NCBI GenBank assembly: GCA_018268755.1
Contig: JAFDVW010000007.1
Span: 1 to 64,000 of the forward strand
Length of the DNA: 64,000 nt
Direction: 5' to 3'
DNA from: Acidobacteriota bacterium
Lineage (GTDB): Bacteria > Acidobacteriota > Terriglobia > Terriglobales > Acidobacteriaceae
Part shown: piece after piece, positions 32,845 through 42,897 of the stretch
Layout: every line of letters starts with the position of its first letter
Position numbering within the stretch: position 1 is the stretch's first letter
Notes under the pieces: generated by a model
What the model saw: only the letters and a program-made list of their open reading frames with translations
Told to the model about the DNA's origin: nothing
The model's database searches: none
Translations under genes and position numbers: made by a program

Positions 32845-34827
32845 TTACTCGCCTTCGTCGCTGTTTTGGGTGCGCGTCAACAGTTTCATCTCGTCCTGAT
32901 TCAGCTTGATCTTGCCGGACTTGTCCATGTCCGTCCGCAAGCTGGTCAGAAAGAGCTCGAACAGCTCCTGCTTCTTTTGTTGCCGCACGCCGTCGCGAAT
33001 CGTGTCTTTCTGGGCGGCGAACTCCTGCTCCGACGGGTCCTGGCGTTCCAAAATCTTGAGCACGGCGCCGCTGGTGCCGCTGTTCAGCGCCCCGCTGATC
33101 TCGCCTACCTTCATGGTGAACGCGACCGCAGCCGGCCCCGCCATCGAGCCAATTTCCGGCACCTGCCCATCGGGCAGGACCAAGTCGCTGGTTTTCACCG
33201 TGGCCCCCACCTCGCGCGCGGCTTTCTTGAGATCATGCTCGGCTTTGGCGCGATCGGAGAGTTCCTGGGTCTTCTGGCTCAGCAACAGGCCGGAACGTTC
33301 GTTGCGGAACTCGGTTTCCACCCGGCTGCGGATCTCCTCGAAGGTCGGGGTGGCCGGCGGCTTGATCTCAGTGACTTCAAAAATCGCGAAGCCTTGCGGG
33401 ATCTGCACCTCATCCGCCGGGGCCTTGTCGCGCTGGTTGAAGACCGCATCCAGGAAGGGCGCGGAGCTGCCGATACCGGGCAGCGAGTCGGTGCGGGAAA
33501 TGAAGTCTGTGCTCACCACCTGCAACCCTTTGGCGGCCGCAGCCGCCTCCAGCCCGCCTTTGCGCGCCGCAGCGAGCAAAGCCGTGGCTTGGACGTCCGC
33601 GATCTGCGTGGTCTTCTGCTGCTTGATGATGGGCTCAATCTGGGCTTTGACTTCGTCCAGCGATTTCACGTGGGCTTCCTGCTTGTCCTCCACGCGAATG
33701 ATGTGGAAGCCGTAGGTGCTTTGCACCAGATCGCTGGTGCCGCCCTTGGGCAGCGCGAAGGCCGCCTTCTCAAACTCGGGGACGGTGCGACCCTTGCCAA
33801 TCCATCCCAGGGCGCCGCCACTGGCCTTACTGCCCGGATCATCGGAGTACTTCTTGGCCAGATCGTCAAATTTGGCCCCAGACTTGAGCTGTTTCAGCAC
33901 GTCCTCGGCCTTTTTGCGCGCTTCCTCGACCCCTTTGGGGTCTACCTTGCCATCCGGGCCGGCCAGGGGGGTCTTGATCAGGATGTGGCGGACATTGACC
34001 TGATCGGGCACGCGGAATTCCTCGCGGTGCTGATCGTAATAAGCGAAGAGATCGTCCTTGGAGACCGGGGCATCGATCTTCGCGCTGTCGATCACCACAT
34101 AGCGCACCTTGCGCTTTTCCGGAATGGCATTGTTATAGGCCGCTTTGTTGCGGTCATAGAAGGCGCGCAGCTCGGCCTCCGCTGGGTGAATGCTCTTTTC
34201 GATATCTTCCTTGCGCAGGACGGCGTATTCGAATTTCACCTTGGTATTGCGGCGGGCAAACTCCTGGCGCACCTCGAGATCGGTCACGGTCGCCCCGCTG
34301 GTCACCAGCTCCTGCAACTTGCGGATGAGGATGAAGTTCTTTTCCAGGGCCTCGAACTGGGGAATGGTCAGGCCATTGCTGGAAACAAAACTCTGATACC
34401 CCTCATCGCCCACGAACTTCCCCTGCGGGAACAGGATCTGGCCAATTTGGCCATGCTGCAATTCGTCGCGCAGCTCCTCATCGCTGGCCCGCAGCCCCAT
34501 CTTTTCCGCCTGCACCACCAGGACTTCCTGGGTAATCAGCTGTTCCCGGGCCTGGGTCACGAAGTAGGGCAGGAACATGGAAGCCTGCGCGCCGCCGCGG
34601 GGGAACTGCTGTTGCAGGATTTGCCGGGCCACCCGCTGCACTTCATCGGAGCGGATCTCCTGGCCGGCCACCGTGGCCACAACGCCCTGTCCGGGGCCGC
34701 CAATGCCCAGGCTGGACCCGAGACCGCCGGGAATGAGGGTGATGACCATGGCCCCGCAGATGATGACGAGTAGGCCGCCAAGAATGGCCTTTTTCAGAGG
34801 CCCCTGATCTTGCAGAAATCGAATCAT
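32845..34827 (-). CDS. PpiD/SurA-like peptidyl-prolyl isomerase, membrane anchored
   Basis: 660 aa. One N-terminal membrane helix (KKAILGGLLVIICGAMVITL, residues ~11-30) anchors a periplasmic chaperone body. A SurA_N-like region covers ~60-250. The parvulin domain lies near ~270-380: VRHILIK, KKYSDDPGSKASGGALGWIG and YGFHIIRVED. A second, degenerate parvulin-like/C-terminal region follows. I chose the ATG at 34827 because it gives the PpiD-like cytoplasmic stub (MIRFLQDQGPLK). The role is folding of outer-membrane and exported proteins. It is divergent from the GH2 gene. Confidence 0.88.
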   Translation of the reverse strand: MIRFLQDQGPLKKAILGGLLVIICGAMVITLIPGGLGSSLGIGGPGQGVVATVAGQEIRSDEVQRVARQILQQQFPRGGAQASMFLPYFVTQAREQLITQEVLVVQAEKMGLRASDEELRDELQHGQIGQILFPQGKFVGDEGYQSFVSSNGLTIPQFEALEKNFILIRKLQELVTSGATVTDLEVRQEFARRNTKVKFEYAVLRKEDIEKSIHPAEAELRAFYDRNKAAYNNAIPEKRKVRYVVIDSAKIDAPVSKDDLFAYYDQHREEFRVPDQVNVRHILIKTPLAGPDGKVDPKGVEEARKKAEDVLKQLKSGAKFDDLAKKYSDDPGSKASGGALGWIGKGRTVPEFEKAAFALPKGGTSDLVQSTYGFHIIRVEDKQEAHVKSLDEVKAQIEPIIKQQKTTQIADVQATALLAAARKGGLEAAAAAKGLQVVSTDFISRTDSLPGIGSSAPFLDAVFNQRDKAPADEVQIPQGFAIFEVTEIKPPATPTFEEIRSRVETEFRNERSGLLLSQKTQELSDRAKAEHDLKKAAREVGATVKTSDLVLPDGQVPEIGSMAGPAAVAFTMKVGEISGALNSGTSGAVLKILERQDPSEQEFAAQKDTIRDGVRQQKKQELFELFLTSLRTDMDKSGKIKLNQDEMKLLTRTQNSDEGE

Positions 34828-35100
34828 GTTGTTTGTTTCGCTCCAGAACTTAGCGCGGAATTTATGATTATAGCGTAGTGGCGGGAAATGTACGGGCGCG
34901 CCCCCGGCCCCGGATACCTGGCTAAGCAACCCGTTCCCGGTCCGGGACATTTTAGCGAAAATCATTGATTGAAACGTATCAATAAAACGTGTTATCAAAC
35001 TGTGCGGCATTTTTATGGTTTTCCCCCTCCACCTGCCCCAAGGCTAGCTTCCTGCGGCATAATGAGGGGCCGTTACCGCCTTCATCCCTGCGAGGTTTTT

Positions 35101-37779
35101 ATGAAGAAGCTCGGTCGTGCTTGCCTGTCGCTTCTGCTCCTTTCCGGCCTGCTTACCACCTTTCTGGCCGCGCAATCGGCAAAGGCCGCGCGGCCGGCAG
35201 AAAAACTGCCTCTCCAAGATGGCTGGTCCCTGCAATCTTCCGGCAAAGTGGATGAGGGCGGCGAGCTCCTCTCCACCACCAAGTTTCAACCCAAGGGCTG
35301 GTATGAAGTCTCCGTGCCCACCACCGTCTTCGCCGCTCTGGTCAAGCACAAGGTCTATCCCGACCCGGACTACGGCATGAACCTGCGCCAAGCCAAGGGT
35401 GTGACCTACCCCATTGGCAGCAACTTCTCCAACATCCCCATGCAGCAGGACAGCCCTTACCTCATTCCCTGGTGGTACCGCAAAGAGTTTGTGGTCCCGG
35501 AAGGCTTCCAGGGCAAGACGCTGTGGCTGAACTTCGGCGGCATCAACTACCGCGCCAACATCTGGCTGAATGGCAAGCAGATCGCCGACTCGAATGATGT
35601 CGCCGGCGCCTGGCGCACCTATGAGTTCAACGTCACCGGCATTGCCAAACCCGGGGCGGCCAATGTGCTGGCGGTGCAGGTGTTTTCCCCCACCGAGAAT
35701 GATCTGGCCATCACCTTTGTGGACTGGAACCCCGCCCCACCGGACAAGAACATGGGCTTATGGCGTTATGTGGAGGTTTCCACCAGCGGCCCGGTAGCGC
35801 TGCGTTATCCCACCGTGGTGTCGAAGGTAGATTCGCCGGCCAATGAACAGGCCCACCTCACCGTCACCGCCCTGCTGAAAAATGGGACCGACCAGCCGGT
35901 AAAAGGCGTGCTCAAGGGCAATATCGAGAAGATCTCTTTTGAGCAGGAGGTGGAACTGGCGCCGAAGGAATCCAAAGACGTGGCGTTTACTTCCGAACAG
36001 TTTGCCCAGCTCAACCTCTCCCACCCAGAGCTCTGGTGGCCGGCGCAGATGGGCGCCCCGACGCTGCACCCTCTGCACCTGGAATTCGTGACCGGGGGGA
36101 AAATTTCCGACCAATCCAACTCGCGTTTTGGCATTCGCCAGGTAGAGTCGCAGGTGCTCTCGGAAAATCAGCGGACGTTTTCCATCAATGGAAAGAACAT
36201 TCTCATCCGCGGCGGTGGCTGGTCGCCGGACATGCTGCTGCGGGAAAATTCGCAGCGCCTGAAAGAGGAACTGCGCTATGTGCAGGACATGGGTCTGAAC
36301 ACCATCCGGCTGGAAGGCAAGCTGGAAACCAAGGAGTTCTTCGACCTGGCCGATGAGCGGGGCATCCTGATCATGGCCGGCTGGTGCTGCTGCGATCATT
36401 GGGAGCACTGGCCGAAGTGGAGCCCGGCGGACTTCAAGATTGCCGAGCAATCGCTGCGCGACCAGATTTATCGCCTGCGCGGTCACACCAGCGTGTTCGC
36501 CTGGCTGAATGGCAGCGACAATCCCCCGCCGCCCGACGTGGAGCAGACCTACCTGAAGGTGGAGAAGGAACTGCTGTGGCCAAACCCGACCGTATCCTCC
36601 GCCACTGCCAAGGTCGCACCGTACTCCGGACCAAGCGGCGTGAAGATGACCGGCCCCTATGAATATGTGGCCCCCAGCTACTGGACGGTGGACAAGGTCC
36701 ATTCCAATGGGCAGTGCAATCAGGGCGGCTGCGGCGGAGCTTATGGCTTCAACACCGAAACCAGCATGGGCCCGGCGGTACCGCCGCTGGAAAGCATTCA
36801 GGCCATGCTGCCCAAAGAACACTGGTGGCCGATCGATGACTGGTGGGACTTCCACGCCGGCGGCGGCGCCTTCAAAGATCTGCACGTCTTCACCGAGGCA
36901 CTGAATGCGCGCTTCGGGACCGCCAACAGCCTGGAAGACTACACCGCCAAGGCGCAAATGCAGAGCTACGAGGGCGTGCGCGCCATGTTCGAGGCCTACG
37001 GCCGCAATAAATACACCTCGAACGGCGTGATCCAGTGGATGTTGAACAATGCCTGGCCCTCCAACATCTGGCACCTGTATGACTTCTACCTGCGGCCGGG
37101 CGGAGGCTACTTCGGGGCCAAGACCGCTATGCAGCCATTGCATCCGCTGTATGGCTACGACGACCACTCCATCTGGCTGGTGAGCAGTCAGTACACCGAC
37201 GCCAAGGGGCTGAAGCTGAAAGTCCGCGTGCTGAACCTCGATGCCAGCGAGAAATATTCGCAGACTTTCCCGCTGGACGCGGCGGCCGACAGCACCGCCA
37301 AAGTGGCCGAGCTCCCGGCGATCGCCGGCCTGAGTACCACCTATTTCCTGGACCTGCGCCTGGAAGATGCCGCCGGCAAGCCGGTGGGCTCAAACTTCTA
37401 TTGGCTCTCCACCAAGGCGGAGACGCTGGACTGGGAAAAATCCAACTGGTACACCACGCCCACCGCCTCGTATGCGGATTACACCGGGCTGGCGCAACTT
37501 CCCAAGGTCAAATTGAAGGTAAGTGAGCGCACCGAGCGCAAAGGGGAAGACACGGTGACGCACGTGACCGTAGAAAATCCCAGCCGGAACCTGGCCTTCT
37601 TTGTGCGCCTGAAAGTCAACAAGGGCAAGGGCGGAGAGGAAATCCTGCCCGTGCTCTGGCAGGACAACTACATCTCGCTTTTACCGGGGGAGAAACGCGA
37701 TTTGACCGCGACCTACGCCACCGGCGCGCTGGGAACGGCCAAGCCTGAAGTCGCCGTGAGCGGGATCAACCTGGAGTGA
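35101..37779 (+). CDS. GH2 exo-beta-D-glucosaminidase-like glycosidase
   Basis: 892-aa secreted GH2 enzyme. The signal peptide is MKKLGRACLSLLLLSGLLTT. The domain order is sugar-binding jelly roll (~60-230), immunoglobulin-like (~240-340), TIM barrel (~350-690) and C-terminal beta domains. FNTETS with Glu553 is the nucleophile, and the acid/base is Asp473 in NGSDNPPP. The Asp acid is the mark of the exo-beta-glucosaminidase (CsxA/Mani4) branch, whereas other GH2 enzymes use NE. The likely substrates are chitosan oligosaccharides or amino-sugar or mannosyl conjugates. The start at 35101 is set by the signal peptide. It ends facing the APC permease gene across a large AT-rich inverted repeat. 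Confidence 0.85.
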   Translation: MKKLGRACLSLLLLSGLLTTFLAAQSAKAARPAEKLPLQDGWSLQSSGKVDEGGELLSTTKFQPKGWYEVSVPTTVFAALVKHKVYPDPDYGMNLRQAKGVTYPIGSNFSNIPMQQDSPYLIPWWYRKEFVVPEGFQGKTLWLNFGGINYRANIWLNGKQIADSNDVAGAWRTYEFNVTGIAKPGAANVLAVQVFSPTENDLAITFVDWNPAPPDKNMGLWRYVEVSTSGPVALRYPTVVSKVDSPANEQAHLTVTALLKNGTDQPVKGVLKGNIEKISFEQEVELAPKESKDVAFTSEQFAQLNLSHPELWWPAQMGAPTLHPLHLEFVTGGKISDQSNSRFGIRQVESQVLSENQRTFSINGKNILIRGGGWSPDMLLRENSQRLKEELRYVQDMGLNTIRLEGKLETKEFFDLADERGILIMAGWCCCDHWEHWPKWSPADFKIAEQSLRDQIYRLRGHTSVFAWLNGSDNPPPPDVEQTYLKVEKELLWPNPTVSSATAKVAPYSGPSGVKMTGPYEYVAPSYWTVDKVHSNGQCNQGGCGGAYGFNTETSMGPAVPPLESIQAMLPKEHWWPIDDWWDFHAGGGAFKDLHVFTEALNARFGTANSLEDYTAKAQMQSYEGVRAMFEAYGRNKYTSNGVIQWMLNNAWPSNIWHLYDFYLRPGGGYFGAKTAMQPLHPLYGYDDHSIWLVSSQYTDAKGLKLKVRVLNLDASEKYSQTFPLDAAADSTAKVAELPAIAGLSTTYFLDLRLEDAAGKPVGSNFYWLSTKAETLDWEKSNWYTTPTASYADYTGLAQLPKVKLKVSERTERKGEDTVTHVTVENPSRNLAFFVRLKVNKGKGGEEILPVLWQDNYISLLPGEKRDLTATYATGALGTAKPEVAVSGINLE

Positions 37780-37785
37780 TTTGAA

Positions 37786-37861
37786 AATTTGTAATCGGGT
37801 AATTTTGTAATTTAAAAATGTTTTAAAAAATTACAAATTACCCGATTCTCAAATTACAAAT
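37786..37861. terminator. AT-rich long inverted repeat between convergent genes
   Basis: AATCGGGTAATTTTGTAATTT on the left arm (positions 37794-37814, given without its flanks) pairs with its complement at 37828-37848 with a single-base bulge. The outer ATTTGTA and TACAAAT halves pair again across a small offset. The structure spans about 76 nt at far lower GC than the rest of the window and lies exactly between the GH2 and permease stop codons. It would act as a bidirectional terminator and may be an interspersed repeat. Confidence 0.6.
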
Positions 37862-37865
37862 CCGC

Positions 37866-39236
37866 TTAGCTTTCTTCTGGCGGCAGCTCAAAATTGATCA
37901 GGTTTCCGCGGAAGCCTTTGGTCTTGATGGCCCCAAATAAGATTCCCACGCCCATCCAGATGGCCCCCACGATCTTGGCCGGTGTGCTGAGATTCAGCCA
38001 CAGCAGAAGGCAGATCAGGAATCCCGCCAGCGGCGGAACGCAATTGCCGAACGTCCTTTTCTTTTCCCGTACAAAGTAGCGGATGAACGCGGCCATATTC
38101 ACGCCCATGAAGGCGATGAGCGCGCCAAAGTTGAGCATCTCAGCACCCAGGCCATAGCTAAAGATTCCCACGCTGACCAGCAAGGCCCCCGCCAGGGCAA
38201 CCAAGCCAACAAAGACGACGTTATTGCGCGGCACGTGACGCTTGGGGTCGACCACGCCAAAGAACGATGCCGGTAGCGCCTTGCTCCGCCCCATTCCATA
38301 AAGCAACCGGGCCGCGCCCAGTTGCGCGCCCATGCCCGAACCGAAGTTCGCCACCAGCAGGGTCACGCCCACAATGGCGAACATAGGGGCCCAGGCCCGC
38401 TTGGCCACGAATGTAAACGCGGTATCAATGTTGGGGAACGGTTCGCTCGCCGGCCAGATCATTTGTCCCGCATAGACCTGCAGGGCGGAGAGAATTCCGA
38501 TCACCAGGCAGGTGAGCACGGTGGCCAGCAGAATGTTCCGGCGGGGGTTTTCCGCCTCTTCCGACAAAGTGGAGATGCCATCGAAGCCAATGTAGGTCAG
38601 GACGGCGATGGAGGTGCCGCCCAGCACGGCCCTGGTGTTCCATAGGGCAGGATCGTAAAACGGCCGGGTGAAATCGGCCGCCGTGTGGGCATGCCCGAAG
38701 ATGTAGCGCGCCGCCACCACAAAGAAGATTGCAATGACCGCCCCCATGCCAGCCGCCAGCGCACTATTCACCCGCGCCGAGGTCTTCACTCCCTGAATGT
38801 TCAGCATGGTGAAAACCAGGGCGAAGAGGACCGCCCAGACAAAATAAGGAATTCCCGGGGCAAATACGTGCGCCTGCTGGCTGATCCATATCACGCAGAT
38901 CATGGGATTCAGCATGTAATCCATCACCATGCTCCAGCCGGTCACATAGCCGAGCGCGGGATTGATCTCCTGCCCCACGTAGGTGAAGGCCGAACCCGCG
39001 CTGGGATAAACCCGGGCCATGCGTCCATAGCTGATGGCGGTAAACAACATGCCCACCATGGCGAGGAGCACAGTGGTCACCACATGGCCACGTCCGCGGT
39101 CGCTGAGCACACCAAACACCGACATCGGCGCCACGGGTTGAATGACGATCACGCCGTAAAGGATTAAGTCCCAAAGGGTAAGTGTGCGCCGCAGACCGAC
39201 TTGCGGAGAGGAAGTGGTGACGGATGATTTTTCCAT
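37866..39236 (-). CDS. APC superfamily amino acid/polyamine permease
   Basis: 456 aa with about 12 membrane helices. SSPQVGLRRTLTLWDLILYG precedes helix 1. The unwound helix-1 region (YGVIVIQPVAPMSVFG) and ISYGRMARVYPSAGSAFTYV are typical APC segments. It should couple uptake of an amino acid, amine or related solute to protons. Specificity cannot be deduced. A TTGACA (complement of 39269-39274) with a 17-bp gap to TCCAAT could be its promoter, giving a very short leader. The CRTAC1 operon upstream on the same strand ends 171 nt before it. Confidence 0.88.
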   Translation of the reverse strand: MEKSSVTTSSPQVGLRRTLTLWDLILYGVIVIQPVAPMSVFGVLSDRGRGHVVTTVLLAMVGMLFTAISYGRMARVYPSAGSAFTYVGQEINPALGYVTGWSMVMDYMLNPMICVIWISQQAHVFAPGIPYFVWAVLFALVFTMLNIQGVKTSARVNSALAAGMGAVIAIFFVVAARYIFGHAHTAADFTRPFYDPALWNTRAVLGGTSIAVLTYIGFDGISTLSEEAENPRRNILLATVLTCLVIGILSALQVYAGQMIWPASEPFPNIDTAFTFVAKRAWAPMFAIVGVTLLVANFGSGMGAQLGAARLLYGMGRSKALPASFFGVVDPKRHVPRNNVVFVGLVALAGALLVSVGIFSYGLGAEMLNFGALIAFMGVNMAAFIRYFVREKKRTFGNCVPPLAGFLICLLLWLNLSTPAKIVGAIWMGVGILFGAIKTKGFRGNLINFELPPEES

Positions 39237-39407
39237 GTGCGGGTTATTGGATATGTGAGCGCAAAAATTGTCAATATTTAAACGATTCTATAAGCCGACG
39301 TTTTTGGCCAAGGAGGCTTCCATAAAGTTTTTCGCACCATGAAAATACGCGAGGAGTTTCCTGGCAGAGAAAGTCCGCGGCGAAATTCTGCGTATTCCCA
39401 GAAACGT

Positions 39408-42400
39408 TCACTGCGGCGAGTACTCATAACCGTAGCCCTGCGGCTCATTGCCGGAGACATGCCGCGTGTTGAACTTCAGCATGTAGTCCAGGTGGGAGTC
39501 ATCGAGCGGGAAAGACCTGAGGTTGGGATACGTGCCCATGTCGCGGAAGGGCAAGGGCTCGACCGTGTCGCCATGCGCGGCGTAGAAATCCATATCTTTC
39601 TCGTAGCCGTCGGCGGCAAAGAAGTAATCACGCACCCATCCCTGGGGCAGCGCGGGCAGGCCGGAGGGATCGAACTCCAGCGCCACTTCCTCCCCCGAAC
39701 CAAACACGGCCAGCTTGTCATCAAAACCGGCCAGCAGCGTACGCACATCACCGTAACGGGTGTAGGCGCCCGCCTGCCGGGCATAGGGTCCGGTGCGGCT
39801 GACCTGCTCGTAGTGGTATTGCACGTTGCCCGGGGGATACAGCTCGACCTGCCGGGGATATCCGTGGAAGCGCAAGTCGGCCACCGCCATAGGAACTGCC
39901 GTCAAGCGCGCCGGCTGGATCTGCGGCGTGCGGCTGACCAGAATGCTGTTCCAATAAACCTGCAGGTTGGTCGTGATGCGGACGCGCCGCGCCCCCCGCG
40001 GCACCTTGTTGGTGAGATCTACGGTAATGGTGCGCGGACCTCCCGCGGGGAAGCCCATATCCTCCAGCACGCGGACCCACTGACCGCCCGGGTGCAGCGC
40101 CTCCACGTAGGGAGCGATGCCCTGAATACCGGCCTGACTGGCGGCATACATGCCCGTGGCCGTGAAATATTCGATCTCGCCGTGCATCAATAGCCACAGC
40201 GGGCCGCCGCGATAGGCCTCGCCCAAATCGAGTTCCAGGGTGTGCGGCTTAGTGAAACCTTTGAAGGGCTCCAAGGCAAAGTCACCGAAGTAGCGCTGCG
40301 CGAGGAGATCAGGCAGAACATCATGCCCATGCTCATCCCAGGCTCCGGCCGGCGGACGCGATCCCCGGCTGAAGACCACCTTGAATTCCGGATAGGGCGG
40401 GTTGCTGGCGAAGTATTCGTTGGGGTGGACCTCCAGGTCCGCAGGATGGTCGACGGCGAGCAACTTCACGTGATCGAGGTAGACCACTTCTTCCATGGGC
40501 TCCATCAGGCGGAAGCTCAGCTTGCCGTCTTTTTCCCCCACCCGGTCGCGCGGGACCTTTACGTATTCGGTAGGCCGGGCAATATTGCGCTCGCCGGGGG
40601 CGACCCAGTGGCCGATCACGCCCGCGCCCAGCACATCCGCCACCAGCTCATACTTCTCGCCATTCCAGACAAAGAGTGTGGGGCAGGAGCTGCCGCGGCG
40701 ATCCAGTTGCGTGAAATCCTGCTGCTGCAAGCCTGCCACTTCCGCTTCATCTTGCAGCACGCCCCCCGGCCACAGCATGCGCACAATATCCGCGTCTTTG
40801 GCCTGACCCAGGCCGATAGTAAGCTGCGTGGAATTCTGCCCGAGGTACCCCGAGGAGCCGGCAATCTCAAACTTCTGCCGGATGGCGCCGGTGAACACCT
40901 CCACCTTCACCCCAATGGCGCTCTTGTTGTCGTTCAGGCCTTTCAAATTGAGGCGCAACCAGTGGTTCTGGTTGCCGCCTTCATTGCGCAGCAGGACGGC
41001 CGGGCCGTGGTTCTGGCTCACCAGCAGATCGACCGCGCCGTCGTTGTCAAAATCGCCGACGACAACCGCGCGGGGATCCTGCAACGCAATTTGGTCGAGA
41101 CCAACCTCGGCGGTTACATCCTGAAAGCCGTCGCGTCCCAGATTGCGGAAGAGGCGGACTTCGCCTTTGCCCGCGGCGGTCTCGCCGGTCGCCACCAGGT
41201 CCACCCAGCCGTCATTGTCGTAGTCGAAGGCCGCCACGCTCCAGCCGCGCACCCAATTGGGTTTGGGCAGCGCCACAGCTTCGAAGGTCTTGCCCCGGTT
41301 GTTGCGCCAGAGGGTCAGACCTCGGGAATCCCAGTGGGTGAAGGCGAGGTCCATCCAGCCATCATGATCGAAATCGAGAACTGTGGCGCCAGCGGCCTGC
41401 AGCGCAGGGTTTGGCGTCCAGGGAGCGCGCGCCAGAAATTTTCCTTCGCGGGGATTTTCGTAAACCTGCGTGGCCGGACCGGTCACCAACAGATCGATGG
41501 CGCGGTCGTTGTTGGCGTCCGTGCCGACCGCCGCGACGCTGGGGCCGGTCTTGTCGAATCCGGCTTCCTGCGTGACCTCGGTGAAGGTGCCGTTGCCGTT
41601 GTTGCGGAACAAGGCGTCCGCGCCATGCAGCTGGTCCAGAGGCAACACCATCGGCTTGCCCGGCGCGGGAGCCGGTGCGTTCACGAAGCGGGTGATGTAG
41701 AGATCCAGATCGCCATCGTGGTCGTAGTCCACGAAGCTGACACCCAGGTTGAAGCCATCGCTTTTAAGGCCGGCTGATTCTCCGACATCTTTGAAGACGC
41801 CGTTCTTTTCGTTGTGCAGCAGCAGCACGCGACCGTTCAGACTCACAGCCAGGTCCGTCAGGCCGTCATTGTCAAAGTCACCCGCGGTGCAGCCGATGGC
41901 GTGCAGGGAGGGATCAAGCCCGGCCTTCTTGGTGACGTCTTCCAACTTGCCGCCACCCAGATTGTGCAGCAGGCCCATGCCGCCTTGCGGCCCATTGTCG
42001 GGAAGGAAAATATCGAGGCGGTCATCTCCGTCGTAATCCAGAAAGCAGGCGCCGGAACCGAGATAAGAGGCCAGGTCCCCGGCAGCGCCTGCGTCCGCGA
42101 TGGAAGCCAAGCCGGCTTGTTTGCTGACATCCACAAACTTCACCGCAATCGGCGGCAGGGCCTTTTCAACAGCGCCGGGCGATTCCTCGGCCAAGGAGTA
42201 CTTTCCCTGGTCGCCGTAAGCCAAGCCCATGGGCGAGCCCAGTTTGTTCTGGGTGATGTATTGGAAACGCTGCAGGTGCTGGCGGGCCTGCGCCGTGTCC
42301 CCGGACTGCTGCCATGCGCGGGAGAGGCCGAACTCCGCGGAAGCGTGCAGCGGATCAAGCTTCAGGGCGTGCTGAAAAGCGTCGATGGCCTGGGGAAACT

Positions 42401-42845
42401 GCTTAATCTGGGCATAGACCGCGCCCAGAAAATACCACGCGGTGGGGTCTGAGGGATCGGCGGTGGTCACGCGGCGGAAGGCGTCGACGGCAGCTTCCGG
42501 GTTCGCCGAATTTTTGTAGAGCAGCCCCAGGTTATACCAGGCATGCAGCTGGTTGGGGTCGCGCTTCACCGCCTCTTCAAGCAGCGGCTTGGCGTCATCA
42601 ACTTTCCCCTGGCCGAGCAAGGCGATGCCCTCATTGAGGCGCGCCACCTGCAAAGTTGGATCGAGCGTGGCCGCGCTCTGAAAGGCCTTGAAACCTTTCT
42701 CAAAGTTCTGCTGGTTCATGTAGGCGACGCCGAGATTATTCATGCGGGCCGCCGCAGCCGAAGGGGCAGGCGCCTGAGGCGCAGCAAAAAAACCGCCCGC
42801 CGCCAGGGCCACGCCGAGAACTGCCAGGGAAATTTTAGAAATCAT
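39408..42845 (-). CDS. Exported TPR + FG-GAP (VCBS) + ASPIC/UnbV giant protein
   Basis: 1145 aa, last gene of a three-gene operon. It has a signal peptide (~1-22), then TPRs ~34-210 (NNLGVAYMNQQNFEKGFKAF and four more). An FG-GAP/VCBS beta-propeller covers ~230-640 with calcium-loop repeats such as DYDGDDRLDIF, DFDNDGLTDL, DYDHDGDLDLY, DFDHDGWMDL and DYDNDGWVDL. An ASPIC/UnbV domain follows (~650-740, ending around VRMLWPGGVLQDE). The last ~400 residues, rich in aromatic residues (PTLFVWNGEKYELVADVLGA and onward), match nothing I recognise. It is probably an extracellular or periplasmic binding/scaffold protein. Its neighbours suggest a link to redox chemistry at the cell surface. Confidence 0.82.
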   Translation of the reverse strand: MISKISLAVLGVALAAGGFFAAPQAPAPSAAAARMNNLGVAYMNQQNFEKGFKAFQSAATLDPTLQVARLNEGIALLGQGKVDDAKPLLEEAVKRDPNQLHAWYNLGLLYKNSANPEAAVDAFRRVTTADPSDPTAWYFLGAVYAQIKQFPQAIDAFQHALKLDPLHASAEFGLSRAWQQSGDTAQARQHLQRFQYITQNKLGSPMGLAYGDQGKYSLAEESPGAVEKALPPIAVKFVDVSKQAGLASIADAGAAGDLASYLGSGACFLDYDGDDRLDIFLPDNGPQGGMGLLHNLGGGKLEDVTKKAGLDPSLHAIGCTAGDFDNDGLTDLAVSLNGRVLLLHNEKNGVFKDVGESAGLKSDGFNLGVSFVDYDHDGDLDLYITRFVNAPAPAPGKPMVLPLDQLHGADALFRNNGNGTFTEVTQEAGFDKTGPSVAAVGTDANNDRAIDLLVTGPATQVYENPREGKFLARAPWTPNPALQAAGATVLDFDHDGWMDLAFTHWDSRGLTLWRNNRGKTFEAVALPKPNWVRGWSVAAFDYDNDGWVDLVATGETAAGKGEVRLFRNLGRDGFQDVTAEVGLDQIALQDPRAVVVGDFDNDGAVDLLVSQNHGPAVLLRNEGGNQNHWLRLNLKGLNDNKSAIGVKVEVFTGAIRQKFEIAGSSGYLGQNSTQLTIGLGQAKDADIVRMLWPGGVLQDEAEVAGLQQQDFTQLDRRGSSCPTLFVWNGEKYELVADVLGAGVIGHWVAPGERNIARPTEYVKVPRDRVGEKDGKLSFRLMEPMEEVVYLDHVKLLAVDHPADLEVHPNEYFASNPPYPEFKVVFSRGSRPPAGAWDEHGHDVLPDLLAQRYFGDFALEPFKGFTKPHTLELDLGEAYRGGPLWLLMHGEIEYFTATGMYAASQAGIQGIAPYVEALHPGGQWVRVLEDMGFPAGGPRTITVDLTNKVPRGARRVRITTNLQVYWNSILVSRTPQIQPARLTAVPMAVADLRFHGYPRQVELYPPGNVQYHYEQVSRTGPYARQAGAYTRYGDVRTLLAGFDDKLAVFGSGEEVALEFDPSGLPALPQGWVRDYFFAADGYEKDMDFYAAHGDTVEPLPFRDMGTYPNLRSFPLDDSHLDYMLKFNTRHVSGNEPQGYGYEYSPQ

Positions 42846-42897
42846 GCCAGTCAGAATTTAATCACGGCGGCACGACAGAACAGAAGATATTCTTGCC

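Noticed and set aside
32776..34773. 665-codon open frame on the plus strand
   Set aside because: Antisense shadow of the PpiD/SurA-like gene, which has an intact parvulin domain.
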